From Clostridia bacterium (GTDB lineage: Bacteria; Bacillota; Clostridia; Christensenellales; Aristaeellaceae): a stretch of 64,000 bases of DNA. Each line of letters begins with the position of its first letter. Position 1 is the first letter of the stretch. Below are positions 1 to 7,740 of the stretch, one piece after another. The position numbers and the translations under genes are program-made. Under the pieces are notes generated by a model that did no database searches, was not told the DNA's origin, and was given only the letters and a program-made list of their open reading frames with translations. The DNA lies in NCBI GenBank assembly GCA_017404985.1, contig JAFRBK010000011.1:186001-250000 (forward strand), written 5' to 3'.

Positions 1-654
1 GAAGGCAAGTATTACATCACCTGGTGCAACGGGTACCACGGCCCGACCATCGGCGTCGCCTGGACCGAGGATTTCCAGACCTTCCACCAACTGGAAAATG
101 CCTTCCTGCCCTATAACCGCAACGGTGTGCTCTTCCCCCGGAAAATCGGCGGCCTGTATACGATGCTTTCCCGGCCTTCCGATACCGGCCATACGCCCTT
201 CGGGGACATTTACCTGAGCCAGTCCCCGGACCAGGAATTCTGGGGCCGACACCGCTTTGTGTTCGGAACCTATCCGGGAGACGCCTCCGCCTGGCAGTCT
301 ACCAAGGTGGGGCCAGGCCCCGCTCCGATTGAAACAGACGAGGGCTGGCTACTGATCTACCACGGCGTGCTGAACACCTGCAACGGGTTTGTGTACCGGA
401 TGGGCTGCGCCCTGCTGGACCGGGACCAGCCCTGGAAGGTGCTGTACCGCTCCGCGGACTACATCCTCGCCCCGTGGGAGCTGTATGAGTGCGTCGGCGA
501 CGTTCCCAACGTTACCTTCCCCTGCGCCGCCCTGGCGGACGCAGATACCGGCCGCATCGCGATTTATTACGGCTGCGCCGACACGGTGACAGGCCTGGCT
601 TTCACCACGGTGGATGAACTGATTTCCTTCATGAAAGCCCACCCCCTGAAATAA
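1..654 (+). CDS. GH130 glycoside phosphorylase/hydrolase, 3' part only
   Basis: The reading frame is open from the first base, so the 5' part lies outside the window; about 217 C-terminal residues are visible. The segment around [20 protein letters not shown] is the hallmark of GH130 enzymes, five-bladed beta-propellers that cleave beta-mannosides, most by phosphorolysis with release of mannose 1-phosphate. These enzymes are normally cytoplasmic. The start of the visible part ([17 protein letters not shown]) also fits the family. The gene ends just before a strong intrinsic terminator and is followed on the same strand by a sugar ABC importer with its own promoter, so the two may serve the same oligosaccharide without sharing a transcript. 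Which linkage it acts on cannot be decided from this fragment. Confidence 0.85.
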   Translation, partial: EGKYYITWCNGYHGPTIGVAWTEDFQTFHQLENAFLPYNRNGVLFPRKIGGLYTMLSRPSDTGHTPFGDIYLSQSPDQEFWGRHRFVFGTYPGDASAWQSTKVGPGPAPIETDEGWLLIYHGVLNTCNGFVYRMGCALLDRDQPWKVLYRSADYILAPWELYECVGDVPNVTFPCAALADADTGRIAIYYGCADTVTGLAFTTVDELISFMKAHPLK

Positions 655-663
655 GAAAAAACC

Positions 664-696
664 CCGGGCGGAACTCTCCGCCCGGCCTCTTTTTTT
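664..696 (+). terminator. Rho-independent terminator after the GH130 gene
   Basis: A perfect 9-bp stem (664-672 with 677-685, CCGGGCGGA arm) closes a 4-base loop and is followed by a T-rich run up to 696. It lies ten bases after the GH130 stop codon. Confidence 0.9.
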
Positions 697-709
697 GAAA
701 ACGATTACA
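696..709 (+). promoter_or_regulatory. cre-like operator (CcpA or LacI-family site)
   Basis: The 14 bases TGAAAACGATTACA match the catabolite-responsive-element consensus TGWAANCGNTNWCA at every position. The site starts in the T run of the upstream terminator and ends 30 bases before the -35 box of the transporter promoter. Upstream cre sites can activate and sites over the promoter usually repress, so the sign of control is open; a local LacI-family regulator could use the same half-sites. Confidence 0.7.
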
Positions 710-739
710 TGACTAACCAAAAAAAATTACACAAAAATC

Positions 740-768
740 TTGAAACATCCCGGGAAATCGTGTATAAT
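740..768 (+). promoter_or_regulatory. Sigma-A-type promoter of the sugar importer
   Basis: TTGAAA at 740-745 and TATAAT at 763-768 are separated by 17 bases, and the -10 box is preceded by TG. The expected start point is about 115 bases before the first permease gene, leaving a long leader. Confidence 0.8.
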
Positions 769-892
769 TTCCGCAGATGTGGTTTTTGGTGATAAAACCC
801 ATTATTTCAAACAAGCCATCACACGGTACAAAAGCCTTACAGCCAAGGTTCTTCCGGTTTGTTTGCATTTTTTAATGGAGGGGGACTGTCCG

Positions 893-1873
893 GTGAGCAA
901 CTTGTCCGTCAAACAAAAGAAGAAGAAGGGAAAAGGGAGTACCGGGTCGTCGTTTGACAATCTGGAGATTTTCCTGCTTCACCTTCCGACCACGATCTGG
1001 TACCTGCTGTTCTGCTACGCCCCGATGTTCGGTGTCATCATCGCCTTCAAGAACTACAAGCCCCGGCCGGGCAAGAGCTTCCTGTGGGCGCTGTTCAACA
1101 ACAGCAAATGGGTCGGCCTGGACAACTTCAAATTCCTGGTCAATTCCAGCTATTTTGAAACGATGCTGAAAACCACGGTGCTGTACAACATCGTGTTCAT
1201 CATCCTGGGCATCCTGATCCCGGTTACACTGGCAATCCTGTTCAACGAGATTTATTCCAGGAAGCTGGCGAAAACCTGCCAGACCATGATGTTCCTGCCC
1301 CACTTCCTCAGCTGGGTTGTGGTCAGCTATTTCGTTTATGCCTTCCTGGCCACGGACCAGGGCCTGGTCAACAACCTGTTTAAGCAAATAGACCCGGCCA
1401 CGGGGCGATACCATAACTGGTACGCAGATACAAATTTCTGGATGTATTTCCTGGTGTTCCTGAACGTCTGGAAAGGCATGGGCTACAGCATGGTTGTCTA
1501 TATGGCCTCAATCAGCGGCATTGACGGCGAGCTGTACGAGGCCGCACTGATTGACGGCGCCACCAAATGGCAGCAGGTGAAATACATCACTCTGCCCCTG
1601 CTACGGCCTACAATTTCCATCATGTTCATCATGGCCGTCGGCAACATCTTCCGCAGCGACTTCGGCCTGTTCTACCAGGCAACCCGCAATTCCGGCGCGC
1701 TGACCAGCGTCACGCAGACCATCGACGTATACGTTTACAAAGCCCTGCTGGAACAGAGCAACGTGAACCTTTCCTCCGCGGCTGCCTTCCTGCAGTCTGT
1801 AGTGGGCTGCCTCACCATTATCGGCGCCAATGTTCTGGTCAAGAAGATCGACCCCGAAGCGGGCCTGTTCTGA
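893..1873 (+). CDS. ABC sugar transporter permease, LplB/YtcP-type
   Basis: An inner-membrane permease of about 326 residues, one half of the channel of a binding-protein-dependent oligosaccharide importer. A Lys-rich cytoplasmic N terminus is followed by six hydrophobic segments. The EAA loop that contacts the ATPase is seen near YEAALIDGATKWQQVKYITL. A longer reading frame exists upstream, but a strong GGAGGGGG ribosome site at 877-884 sits eight bases before the GTG at 893, which decides the start. The partner permease follows 33 bases later and the binding protein after that. No ATPase gene is present; such importers often share a distant MsmX-type ATPase. The substrate is unknown, and the GH130 neighbour hints at beta-mannosides or related plant glycans. 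Confidence 0.9.
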   Translation: MSNLSVKQKKKKGKGSTGSSFDNLEIFLLHLPTTIWYLLFCYAPMFGVIIAFKNYKPRPGKSFLWALFNNSKWVGLDNFKFLVNSSYFETMLKTTVLYNIVFIILGILIPVTLAILFNEIYSRKLAKTCQTMMFLPHFLSWVVVSYFVYAFLATDQGLVNNLFKQIDPATGRYHNWYADTNFWMYFLVFLNVWKGMGYSMVVYMASISGIDGELYEAALIDGATKWQQVKYITLPLLRPTISIMFIMAVGNIFRSDFGLFYQATRNSGALTSVTQTIDVYVYKALLEQSNVNLSSAAAFLQSVVGCLTIIGANVLVKKIDPEAGLF

Positions 1874-1906
1874 TCCGGATGGCCTGAAGGAAAGGAGAGA
1901 ATCAAA

Positions 1907-2842
1907 GTGTCTGAGAATGTAAAAACAAAAAAGAAAGCCGAAGCAAAACTGAAATATACCAAGGTGAAGCCCGGAACAAACGTGGCCATCAGCGCCCTGT
2001 TCATCTTCCTGGCCCTGATTTGCCTGATGCCGGCCCTGTTGGTGTTGGTGGTCTCCCTGTCCTCGGAGAATTCCATCCGCATCAAGGGATACAGTTATGT
2101 CCCCACGGAGCTGAGCTTAGAAGCCTTTAGGTACCTTCTCCATCAGTCTTCCTATATCGGCCGTGCTTTCCTGAACTCCATCGGCATCACAATCGTCGGT
2201 ACCCTGTTTGGCCTGATTACGACCTCGACCATGGGTTTCGCGCTCAGCCGCCCCAACTACCGGCTGCGCAAATTCTTCACCTGGTTTATTTTCATCCCGA
2301 TGCTGTTCTCCGGCGGTCTGGTCGCCAGCTATATGATCAACGCCCATATTCTGGGCCTGAAGGACACCTACTGGGCCATGATCATTCCAATATGCTGTTC
2401 CAGCTTCTACTGCATCATCATGAGGACCTTCTTCCAGACCACGGTGCCGGACGCGATCATCGAATCGGCCAAGATCGACGGCGCCCGGATGATCCGGATC
2501 TTCGTGCAGATCGTACTGCCGATTTCCCTGCCGGCCATCGCGACCATCGGCCTGTTCCTGACCTTCGCTTACTGGAACGACTGGCTCATGGCCAAGTACT
2601 ATATCTCCGGCAACAAGCATGACCTCTTCCCCCTGCAGTACGTGCTGATTTCTCTGGAAGAAAACATTTCCTTCCTGAGCCGGAACTCCCAGAATATGAC
2701 TCCCGGAACCGCCAACTCCATCCCGTCCGAAACCGTCCGGATGGCCATGGTTGTGGTCTCCGTGGTACCGATCGCCTGCTCCTACCCCTTCTTCCAGAAG
2801 TATTTCGTCTCCGGCCTGACCATCGGCGCCGTGAAGGGATAA
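1907..2842 (+). CDS. ABC sugar transporter permease, LplC/YtcP-type
   Basis: Second membrane subunit of the importer, 311 residues. The N terminus is Lys-rich and cytoplasmic, with hydrophobic segments from about residue 27, and the EAA motif appears near ESAKIDGARMIRIFVQIVLP. The GTG start at 1907 has an AAAGGAGAG ribosome site at 1891-1899. The gene follows its partner at operon spacing. Unlike the usual arrangement with the binding protein co-transcribed at the same level, a separate strong promoter lies between this gene and the binding-protein gene. Confidence 0.9.
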   Translation: MSENVKTKKKAEAKLKYTKVKPGTNVAISALFIFLALICLMPALLVLVVSLSSENSIRIKGYSYVPTELSLEAFRYLLHQSSYIGRAFLNSIGITIVGTLFGLITTSTMGFALSRPNYRLRKFFTWFIFIPMLFSGGLVASYMINAHILGLKDTYWAMIIPICCSSFYCIIMRTFFQTTVPDAIIESAKIDGARMIRIFVQIVLPISLPAIATIGLFLTFAYWNDWLMAKYYISGNKHDLFPLQYVLISLEENISFLSRNSQNMTPGTANSIPSETVRMAMVVVSVVPIACSYPFFQKYFVSGLTIGAVKG

Positions 2843-2872
2843 ATCGGCACCAGTGGAGGTTGCAGAAGAGCA

Positions 2873-2901
2873 TTGACACATTATGTCTGTCATGCTATGA
2901 T
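2873..2901 (+). promoter_or_regulatory. Promoter of the sugar-binding protein gene
   Basis: TTGACA at 2873-2878 and TATGAT at 2896-2901 are 17 bases apart, with TG just before the -10 box. It starts 31 bases after the second permease stop and would raise binding-protein output above that of the permeases. Confidence 0.8.
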
Positions 2902-2927
2902 ATCTCCAGCGGAAAAAATTGGGTTAC

Positions 2928-2951
2928 AACAGCGCAGGCCATTGCGTTGTT
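2928..2951 (+). other. Leader hairpin before the binding-protein gene
   Basis: AACAGCGCA (2928-2936) can pair with TGCGTTGTT (2943-2951) with one G-U pair and a 6-base loop. It lies in the leader between the 2873 promoter and the ribosome site of the 2983 gene and has no T run. It may stabilise the abundant binding-protein mRNA or be an operator; neither is shown. Confidence 0.4.
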
Positions 2952-2982
2952 ATGTAATAAATAAAAAGGAGGGACCCCTGGT

Positions 2983-4536
2983 ATGAAAAAACTGGTATCT
3001 CTGATGTTGGCCCTGGCTATGGTATTGGGCCTGATGAGCTTCACGACGGTCGCTGCTGCGGATGACGTCGTCAAGCTGACCTGGGTACAGGGCAACAGCC
3101 CCGCTCCCAAGGACAACGACAAGGTTCTGGAATACCTGAACAACATTCTCCGTGAACGCATCGGCGTGGAAATCAATATCATCTACATGTCCAGCGACGA
3201 AGTCGGCACCTCCATCGCGGCCGGCGAAGTGTACGATATGTACTTCACCTGCGGCTGGTACAACGAGTTCAACAAGAACGTGGCCGACGGCATCTATGCC
3301 AACCTGTACAAGGATGGCAAGAACCTGGTCAAGGAGTGGGCTCCCAAACTGTGGGAATCCATGCCTGAAAGCGTCTGGGAACTGGCCTGCTCCTCCGGCG
3401 ACAACCTGCCCTACGGCTCCGGCCTGTATGCCATCCCGGTGTACAAGGACATCGCCCCCGAAAACTTCATCGTTTATGACGCGCAGGTCGCCAAGGATGC
3501 CGGCATCGAAGTTCCGGACGTCATTGAGCACTGGGACGAGCTGACCCCCTACCTGGGAGCCCTGAAGGCTGCCATGGAAGCTAACCCCGACCTGGGCACG
3601 TATCCGATCAACATCGGCGGCGCCCCCGCCGGCGTGGAAACCTCCTTCGACTTCATCAGCCGTGAATCCCTGATCGGCGTCATCTTCGGCGACACGAAGG
3701 TTGTCTCCCTGTTCGACGATCCCACCATCATGGAGCGCTACCGGACCATGCACAAGTGGTACGAGCTGGGCTATGTGAATCCCGACTCTCCCCTGCAGAC
3801 CGAAGATTCCATCAACGGCAAGCAGCATCATGTTGGCTGGACCCAGGCTTGGGACGGATATGACTATACTCCGAGCCGCGGCTTCTGGTGCAAGATGACC
3901 CGTTATTCCGGACCGTTCCTCAACTCCGACGGCGTGCAGGGCTCCATGAATGCCTTCTCCGTCACCCTGGAAGATGACGAAGCGAAGTTCAAGAAGGCCA
4001 TGGAATTCCAGGAACTGATCAACACCGACAAGGAAGTCCGCGACATTCTGGCCTTCGGTATCCCCGGAGAGCACTTCGAATACCGCGATGTGAAGGATGA
4101 CGCCGGCAATGTGAAGGGCCAGGCGGTTGTCCGCACCCAGGCCGGCAAGGACGGCTACACTCCGTGGCGGTTCTCCCAGGCCAACTACGCGATCAACTCC
4201 ATCGAAGCGAGCGAAGATACCCTGAACGGCACCTTCCCGCCGCCGGATCTGGATCAGTGGAACCGTTACTTCTCCTACGTGGCGGATGCTCCCGTGTCTG
4301 CCATCAGCGGCTTCACCTTCGACTATCAGAATCCGATCGACTTCTCCACCCAGTATGCTGAAATCAGCGCTCTGAAGGCGGAGTATATGTCCCGCATCCA
4401 GTGCGGCGTCGTGGATCCTGATGATCCCGAGAACGGCGTGCCCGCTCTCCGCGCCAAGATGGAAGCGGCCGGCCTGAACGACATCATTGCTGAAGCACAG
4501 CGTCAGCTGGATGCCTACCTGGCCTCCAAGAAGTAA
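2983..4536 (+). CDS. Extracellular sugar-binding protein (family 1) of the importer
   Basis: A 517-residue secreted solute-binding protein that would deliver a glycan to the two permeases upstream. The N terminus is a standard signal peptide (MKK, hydrophobic core, Ala-rich end) with a likely cleavage before DDVV. No lipobox cysteine is seen, which is unusual for Gram-positive binding proteins, most of which are lipoproteins; this one may be held by its uncleaved leader or by the transporter. The large size and aromatic-rich C-terminal half (WTQAWDGYDYTPSRGFW) fit the LplA/YtcQ group that binds oligosaccharides. A strong AAGGAGGG ribosome site precedes the ATG. Confidence 0.85.
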   Translation: MKKLVSLMLALAMVLGLMSFTTVAAADDVVKLTWVQGNSPAPKDNDKVLEYLNNILRERIGVEINIIYMSSDEVGTSIAAGEVYDMYFTCGWYNEFNKNVADGIYANLYKDGKNLVKEWAPKLWESMPESVWELACSSGDNLPYGSGLYAIPVYKDIAPENFIVYDAQVAKDAGIEVPDVIEHWDELTPYLGALKAAMEANPDLGTYPINIGGAPAGVETSFDFISRESLIGVIFGDTKVVSLFDDPTIMERYRTMHKWYELGYVNPDSPLQTEDSINGKQHHVGWTQAWDGYDYTPSRGFWCKMTRYSGPFLNSDGVQGSMNAFSVTLEDDEAKFKKAMEFQELINTDKEVRDILAFGIPGEHFEYRDVKDDAGNVKGQAVVRTQAGKDGYTPWRFSQANYAINSIEASEDTLNGTFPPPDLDQWNRYFSYVADAPVSAISGFTFDYQNPIDFSTQYAEISALKAEYMSRIQCGVVDPDDPENGVPALRAKMEAAGLNDIIAEAQRQLDAYLASKK

Positions 4537-4563
4537 TTCCTGAAGTATTTCCGGTTTCTACAA

Positions 4564-4593
4564 GGCCGGCCTCCTCGGAGGCCGGCCGATTTT
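4564..4593 (+). terminator. Probable terminator after the binding-protein gene
   Basis: An 11-bp perfect stem (4564-4574 with 4577-4587; the tip pair opens to leave a 4-base loop) is followed by GATTTT. The T run is short, so it may be leaky into the next gene. Confidence 0.7.
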
Positions 4594-4633
4594 CACGAAT
4601 CCCTTTTTTTCGTAATCAAAGGAGCTGAACGCA

Positions 4634-5599
4634 TTGCTGAAACCCATCGAAGGCGCCTGGATCGAGTTCAGGCACCATAGTTCCGTGGAAGGAACGCCTT
4701 ACAATCCGGACCTTTTCCGCTTCACCTGGGAGCAATGGCAAACCATGATCCGGGATATGCACCAGATCGGCCTGGACACGGCGGTCCTGACCTTTACTTC
4801 CCTGGTCACGGAGGACGAGCAGCTAAGCTATGCCCCGGTGGACGTTTTTCCCCCGCCCGCGGGCATGGCCTGTCCGGACGCGCTGGATGCCGTCATGGAA
4901 GAAATGGAAAAGCTCGGGATGCATATCTTTCTCGCCCTGGGCTTTTACGGCCTCTGGCTTGATCCGGAAGGAAACATGGCCAACCGGGAAGTGGACGAAC
5001 GGGCTTTCCGGGCAGCGCACACCCTTTATGCCCGCTACCGGGACTACGCCTGTTTTGAGGGCTGGTACCTGCCGGACGAAACGGAGGCAGGGCCGTATTT
5101 CAAGGAGCTCTTCATCGATTATGTCAACCGCTACGCCCGGGAACTGAGAGCTATAGACTCGGGTAAAAAGATTCTGGTCGCCCCCTACGGCACCAATAAA
5201 ATCCGGCCGGACGGCACCTTCGTGGACCAGCTCCGTCGGCTGGACTGCGATTATATTGCCTACCAGGATGAAGTCGGCGTCCGGAAATCCACGGCAGAGC
5301 AGACGGCGGAATACTTCCGCGGCCTGAAGGAAGCCCATGACCGGGCAGGCCGCGCCAAACTCTGGGCGGACCTGGAGATGTTCGAGTTCGCAGGAGATGC
5401 ATACCGAAGCGCGCTGATTCCCGCCGCGATGGAGCGCATTGAGCACCAGATCGCCTCCGCCGCCCCCTATGTGGACAAACTCCTGTGCTATGCCTATCCC
5501 GGCCTTCTGTACCGTCCTGGATCCGCCGCTGCCTACGGCGGCAGTGAGCCCGCCCGGCTGTACGGAGAATATGAATCCTGGAGAAAAAAGCTGCTGTGA
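4634..5599 (+). CDS. DUF4434 TIM-barrel protein
   Basis: 321 residues with no signal peptide. The pattern of WEQWQTMIRDMHQIGLDTAVL near residue 35 and GKKILVAPYGTNKI near residue 180 fits the DUF4434 family, predicted (beta/alpha)8 barrels related to glycoside hydrolases but without an assigned reaction. Acidic candidates for catalysis include the segment YLPDETEAGPYF and the LWADLEMFEF strand. The start is TTG at 4634, chosen because AAAGGAGC lies at good distance just before it and no ATG with a ribosome site is near. It follows the sugar importer on the same strand and overlaps the remnant of a GH13-like gene at its end. A role in processing the imported glycan is inference from position only. 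Confidence 0.75.
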   Translation: MLKPIEGAWIEFRHHSSVEGTPYNPDLFRFTWEQWQTMIRDMHQIGLDTAVLTFTSLVTEDEQLSYAPVDVFPPPAGMACPDALDAVMEEMEKLGMHIFLALGFYGLWLDPEGNMANREVDERAFRAAHTLYARYRDYACFEGWYLPDETEAGPYFKELFIDYVNRYARELRAIDSGKKILVAPYGTNKIRPDGTFVDQLRRLDCDYIAYQDEVGVRKSTAEQTAEYFRGLKEAHDRAGRAKLWADLEMFEFAGDAYRSALIPAAMERIEHQIASAAPYVDKLLCYAYPGLLYRPGSAAAYGGSEPARLYGEYESWRKKLL

Positions 5600-5603
5600 A
5601 AAC

Positions 5604-5837
5604 GCAGAATATGAAACCCTGTATGCGGAGAAAAGCAAACCTTTTGTTTATCGCCGCGGAAACCTGATTCTGGCGGCCAATCCCTCCGGGGGAACCCACA
5701 CGGTTCCGGTGCAGGCGGACGGCCGGACGCCGATCTTCGCCATCGGCAGCTTTGCCATTGGCAGCTTTGCCATTGGCAGCGCCGAAGCCGTCGGCGACAC
5801 CCTGCGCCTCGGCCCCCAGTCCTTCGTCGTATTATGA
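5604..5837 (+). pseudogene. Remnant of a GH13-type glucosidase C-terminal domain
   Basis: In the +1 frame relative to the DUF4434 gene, about 77 codons read like the beta-sandwich tail of alpha-glucosidase/amylase-type enzymes: PFVYRRGNLILAANPSG, then a segment ending GDTLRLGPQSFVVL and a stop. No start codon with a ribosome site and no catalytic barrel precede it, so it looks like a decayed fragment left after a deletion. Within it a 15-base unit is repeated three times (5742-5780 region), giving FAIGS three times in a row. Alternatively it is a C-terminal extension of the upstream DUF4434 protein reached by a frameshift near an A6 run at 5584-5589. I favour the remnant. Confidence 0.55.
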
Positions 5838-7586
5838 TATTCCCGGAATCCCGTCCATGGCGTCCAGCACGAACCGGACGAACACTCTCACGCCGGTGCT
5901 GAGCCCGGCTTCATCGATGTCCCAGTCCTTCGTATGCGCTGGATGGCAGGCGCCCAGCGCCTCGTTGCGCATCCCCAGGCCGAAAAGCAGCCCCGGACGT
6001 TCCTGTTCGTAATACGCGAAATCCTCCGCCCCGGGGGAAATCGCGAGCTCTTTCACCCGTTCCTTCCCCACCGTGCGGATGGCCGAAGCCCGGAAAGCAC
6101 GGTAGAGGTTTTCATCGTTGACGGCGCAGGGCAGTGGGTCGCCGCTCCAGCTCAGCTCGAAGCCGGTCCCGCTTTCCTCCGCCACCGCACGGGCCAGCGT
6201 TTCCAGCCGTTTCCGGGCCCAGGCCATCGTCCTGTCCCGGGCGCAGCGGATCGTTCCCTCCAGCACGCAGGAATCCGCGTTGGCGGATACAGTGGTACCC
6301 GCATGCATCGTGCATACGCTCATCACGCAGGTGTCAAAGGGATCGACTTCCCGGCTCACCAGCATCTGGATTCCCTGATAAATTTTCACCCCCGCCGCCA
6401 GCGCATCAATCCCCGCATGGGGCGTAGCCGCATGGACCGCTTTTCCGCTCAGCGCGATTTTGAAAGCCACGGAGGAGCAGTTCGTGCAGCCGGCACGGGT
6501 GGAAATTACATGGGTGGCATCCCCGCAGTTCACGTGGCACATGACGATGCAGTCAATATCCTTCATCACCCCGTGCTCGCACATCGTGCGCGCGCCGGAA
6601 GGCCGTCCTTCCTCGCAGGGCTGGAAAATCAGCTTCACGCGGCAGTGCAGCCGGTCCCGGATGGCCCAGAGCGCCCGGGCGGTTCCCAGCATCATGGCCG
6701 TGTGGGCGTCATGGCCGCAGGCGTGCATAATCCCTTCGTGGCGGGAGCGATAGGGTTTGTCCAGGTTGTTTTCCTGAATGGGCAGCGCGTCCATGTCCGC
6801 CCGCAGCCCGATGGTGAATCCTTCCTTCTCTGCATTGACCGTGGCAACCACGGAGTGCTTACCGTAAACGTCCGCTTCATAGGGGATTCCGATTTTGTCC
6901 AGTTCCTCCCGAACCAGGGCAGAGGTCATCGGCAGATCCCATTTCAGCTCCGGATACATATGCAGCTGACGACGGATGCGCACCAGGTCGTCCTGGTCCA
7001 GGGGGAAATCTTCCTTTTTCTCAAACAGGAAAAACGGCCGATCTTTGCAGTCCTGCCGGATGATTTCGAAATCAGCGCTCGCCTCATTGCCGTCCATGGC
7101 GACCTTTCCGGCCCTGCCGGGAATATCATAACGCCCCGGGCGGTACATCGGATCCCAGACCCGGACTGTGTTTCCTTCCGCCCCCGCCAGCACAATATAG
7201 TGCCCGGTGTCGGAAAAAACGCCGATCCATCCGTCCTCCGGACGGTCGCCCTGCGTATTGGCGATCGCCAGCCCCCTGCCTTCCTGCAGGAACCGGAGCG
7301 CTTCGTCGGCATCCTCCGTGCAGGTAACGTTCAGCCCGACCTTCTCCGCAAAGGCGGGGGAAAAGATGTAAAGGTTCGTCCCCGGCTCCTCCCGCGCCCC
7401 GCACTCGATAGCGAGCCTGCAGGCGTCCTGGGGGCTGAACCGGATCCCCAACATGTTTTCCGCCACCATCGCGGCGCAGCAGGGCCCACAGCCGTTATCC
7501 GCAATCGTTCCCCTTCCTGTGCCCCCCTGCGGATAAGGAACATCCGCGTAATCCAGCTGGCAGTAAAATGCAAATTCTTTCTTCAT
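5832..7586 (-). CDS. Peptidase C39-like domain fused to M20 amidohydrolase
   Basis: 584 residues with two enzymes in one chain. Residues 1 to about 190 look like a papain-fold C39-type domain: Cys in DNGCGPCCAAM, His in DTGHYIVLAG and Asp in VWDPMYR form a plausible triad. From about residue 205 the chain is an M20D-type N-acyl-amino-acid amidohydrolase with metal-binding GLRADMDALP (near 259), HACGHDAHT (near 285) and the catalytic acids of PCEEG (near 320), followed by a dimerisation domain. No signal peptide is seen, so it should act in the cytoplasm, probably on acylated amino acids or short peptides. It runs opposite to its neighbours, with a promoter at 7619-7647. Its stop overlaps the end of the GH13 remnant by six bases. 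Confidence 0.85.
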   Translation of the reverse strand: MKKEFAFYCQLDYADVPYPQGGTGRGTIADNGCGPCCAAMVAENMLGIRFSPQDACRLAIECGAREEPGTNLYIFSPAFAEKVGLNVTCTEDADEALRFLQEGRGLAIANTQGDRPEDGWIGVFSDTGHYIVLAGAEGNTVRVWDPMYRPGRYDIPGRAGKVAMDGNEASADFEIIRQDCKDRPFFLFEKKEDFPLDQDDLVRIRRQLHMYPELKWDLPMTSALVREELDKIGIPYEADVYGKHSVVATVNAEKEGFTIGLRADMDALPIQENNLDKPYRSRHEGIMHACGHDAHTAMMLGTARALWAIRDRLHCRVKLIFQPCEEGRPSGARTMCEHGVMKDIDCIVMCHVNCGDATHVISTRAGCTNCSSVAFKIALSGKAVHAATPHAGIDALAAGVKIYQGIQMLVSREVDPFDTCVMSVCTMHAGTTVSANADSCVLEGTIRCARDRTMAWARKRLETLARAVAEESGTGFELSWSGDPLPCAVNDENLYRAFRASAIRTVGKERVKELAISPGAEDFAYYEQERPGLLFGLGMRNEALGACHPAHTKDWDIDEAGLSTGVRVFVRFVLDAMDGIPGIS

Positions 7587-7618
7587 GTTTCCTTCACTCC
7601 CGTATGGTTCCTGCCCAC

Positions 7619-7647
7619 ATCATAAATCCTCCGTGATGGAATTGCAA
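7619..7647 (-). promoter_or_regulatory. Promoter of the C39-M20 fusion gene
   Basis: On the minus strand TTGCAA (7642-7647) and TATGAT (7619-7624) are 17 bases apart, about 33 bases upstream of the start codon. It lies in the 154-base divergent spacer shared with the amino-sugar operon; no clear rightward promoter was seen there. Confidence 0.65.
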
Positions 7648-7740
7648 GCGGTTCCCTTTTCCTCCCGTTTTTCAGCGGGACGTTCTGCGTTCCGCCCAAA
7701 ACATATTTGTTCCAAACAACCAACAGAAAGGAGCTACCCC

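Noticed and set aside
740-892. An N-terminal extension of the first sugar permease back to 740
   Set aside because: The extension starts at the -35 box of the promoter and has no ribosome site; GTG 893 is well supported.
5934-7625. A 563-codon rightward open frame over the C39-M20 gene
   Set aside because: It is antisense to a gene with intact motifs of two enzyme families. Its own translation is rich in Arg, His and Pro with no recognisable domain, a common result of high G+C codon use.
7643-7656. TGCAAGCGGTTCCC before the GH20 operon as a second cre site
   Set aside because: It misses three fixed positions of the consensus and overlaps the -35 box of the leftward promoter, so chance similarity is likely.
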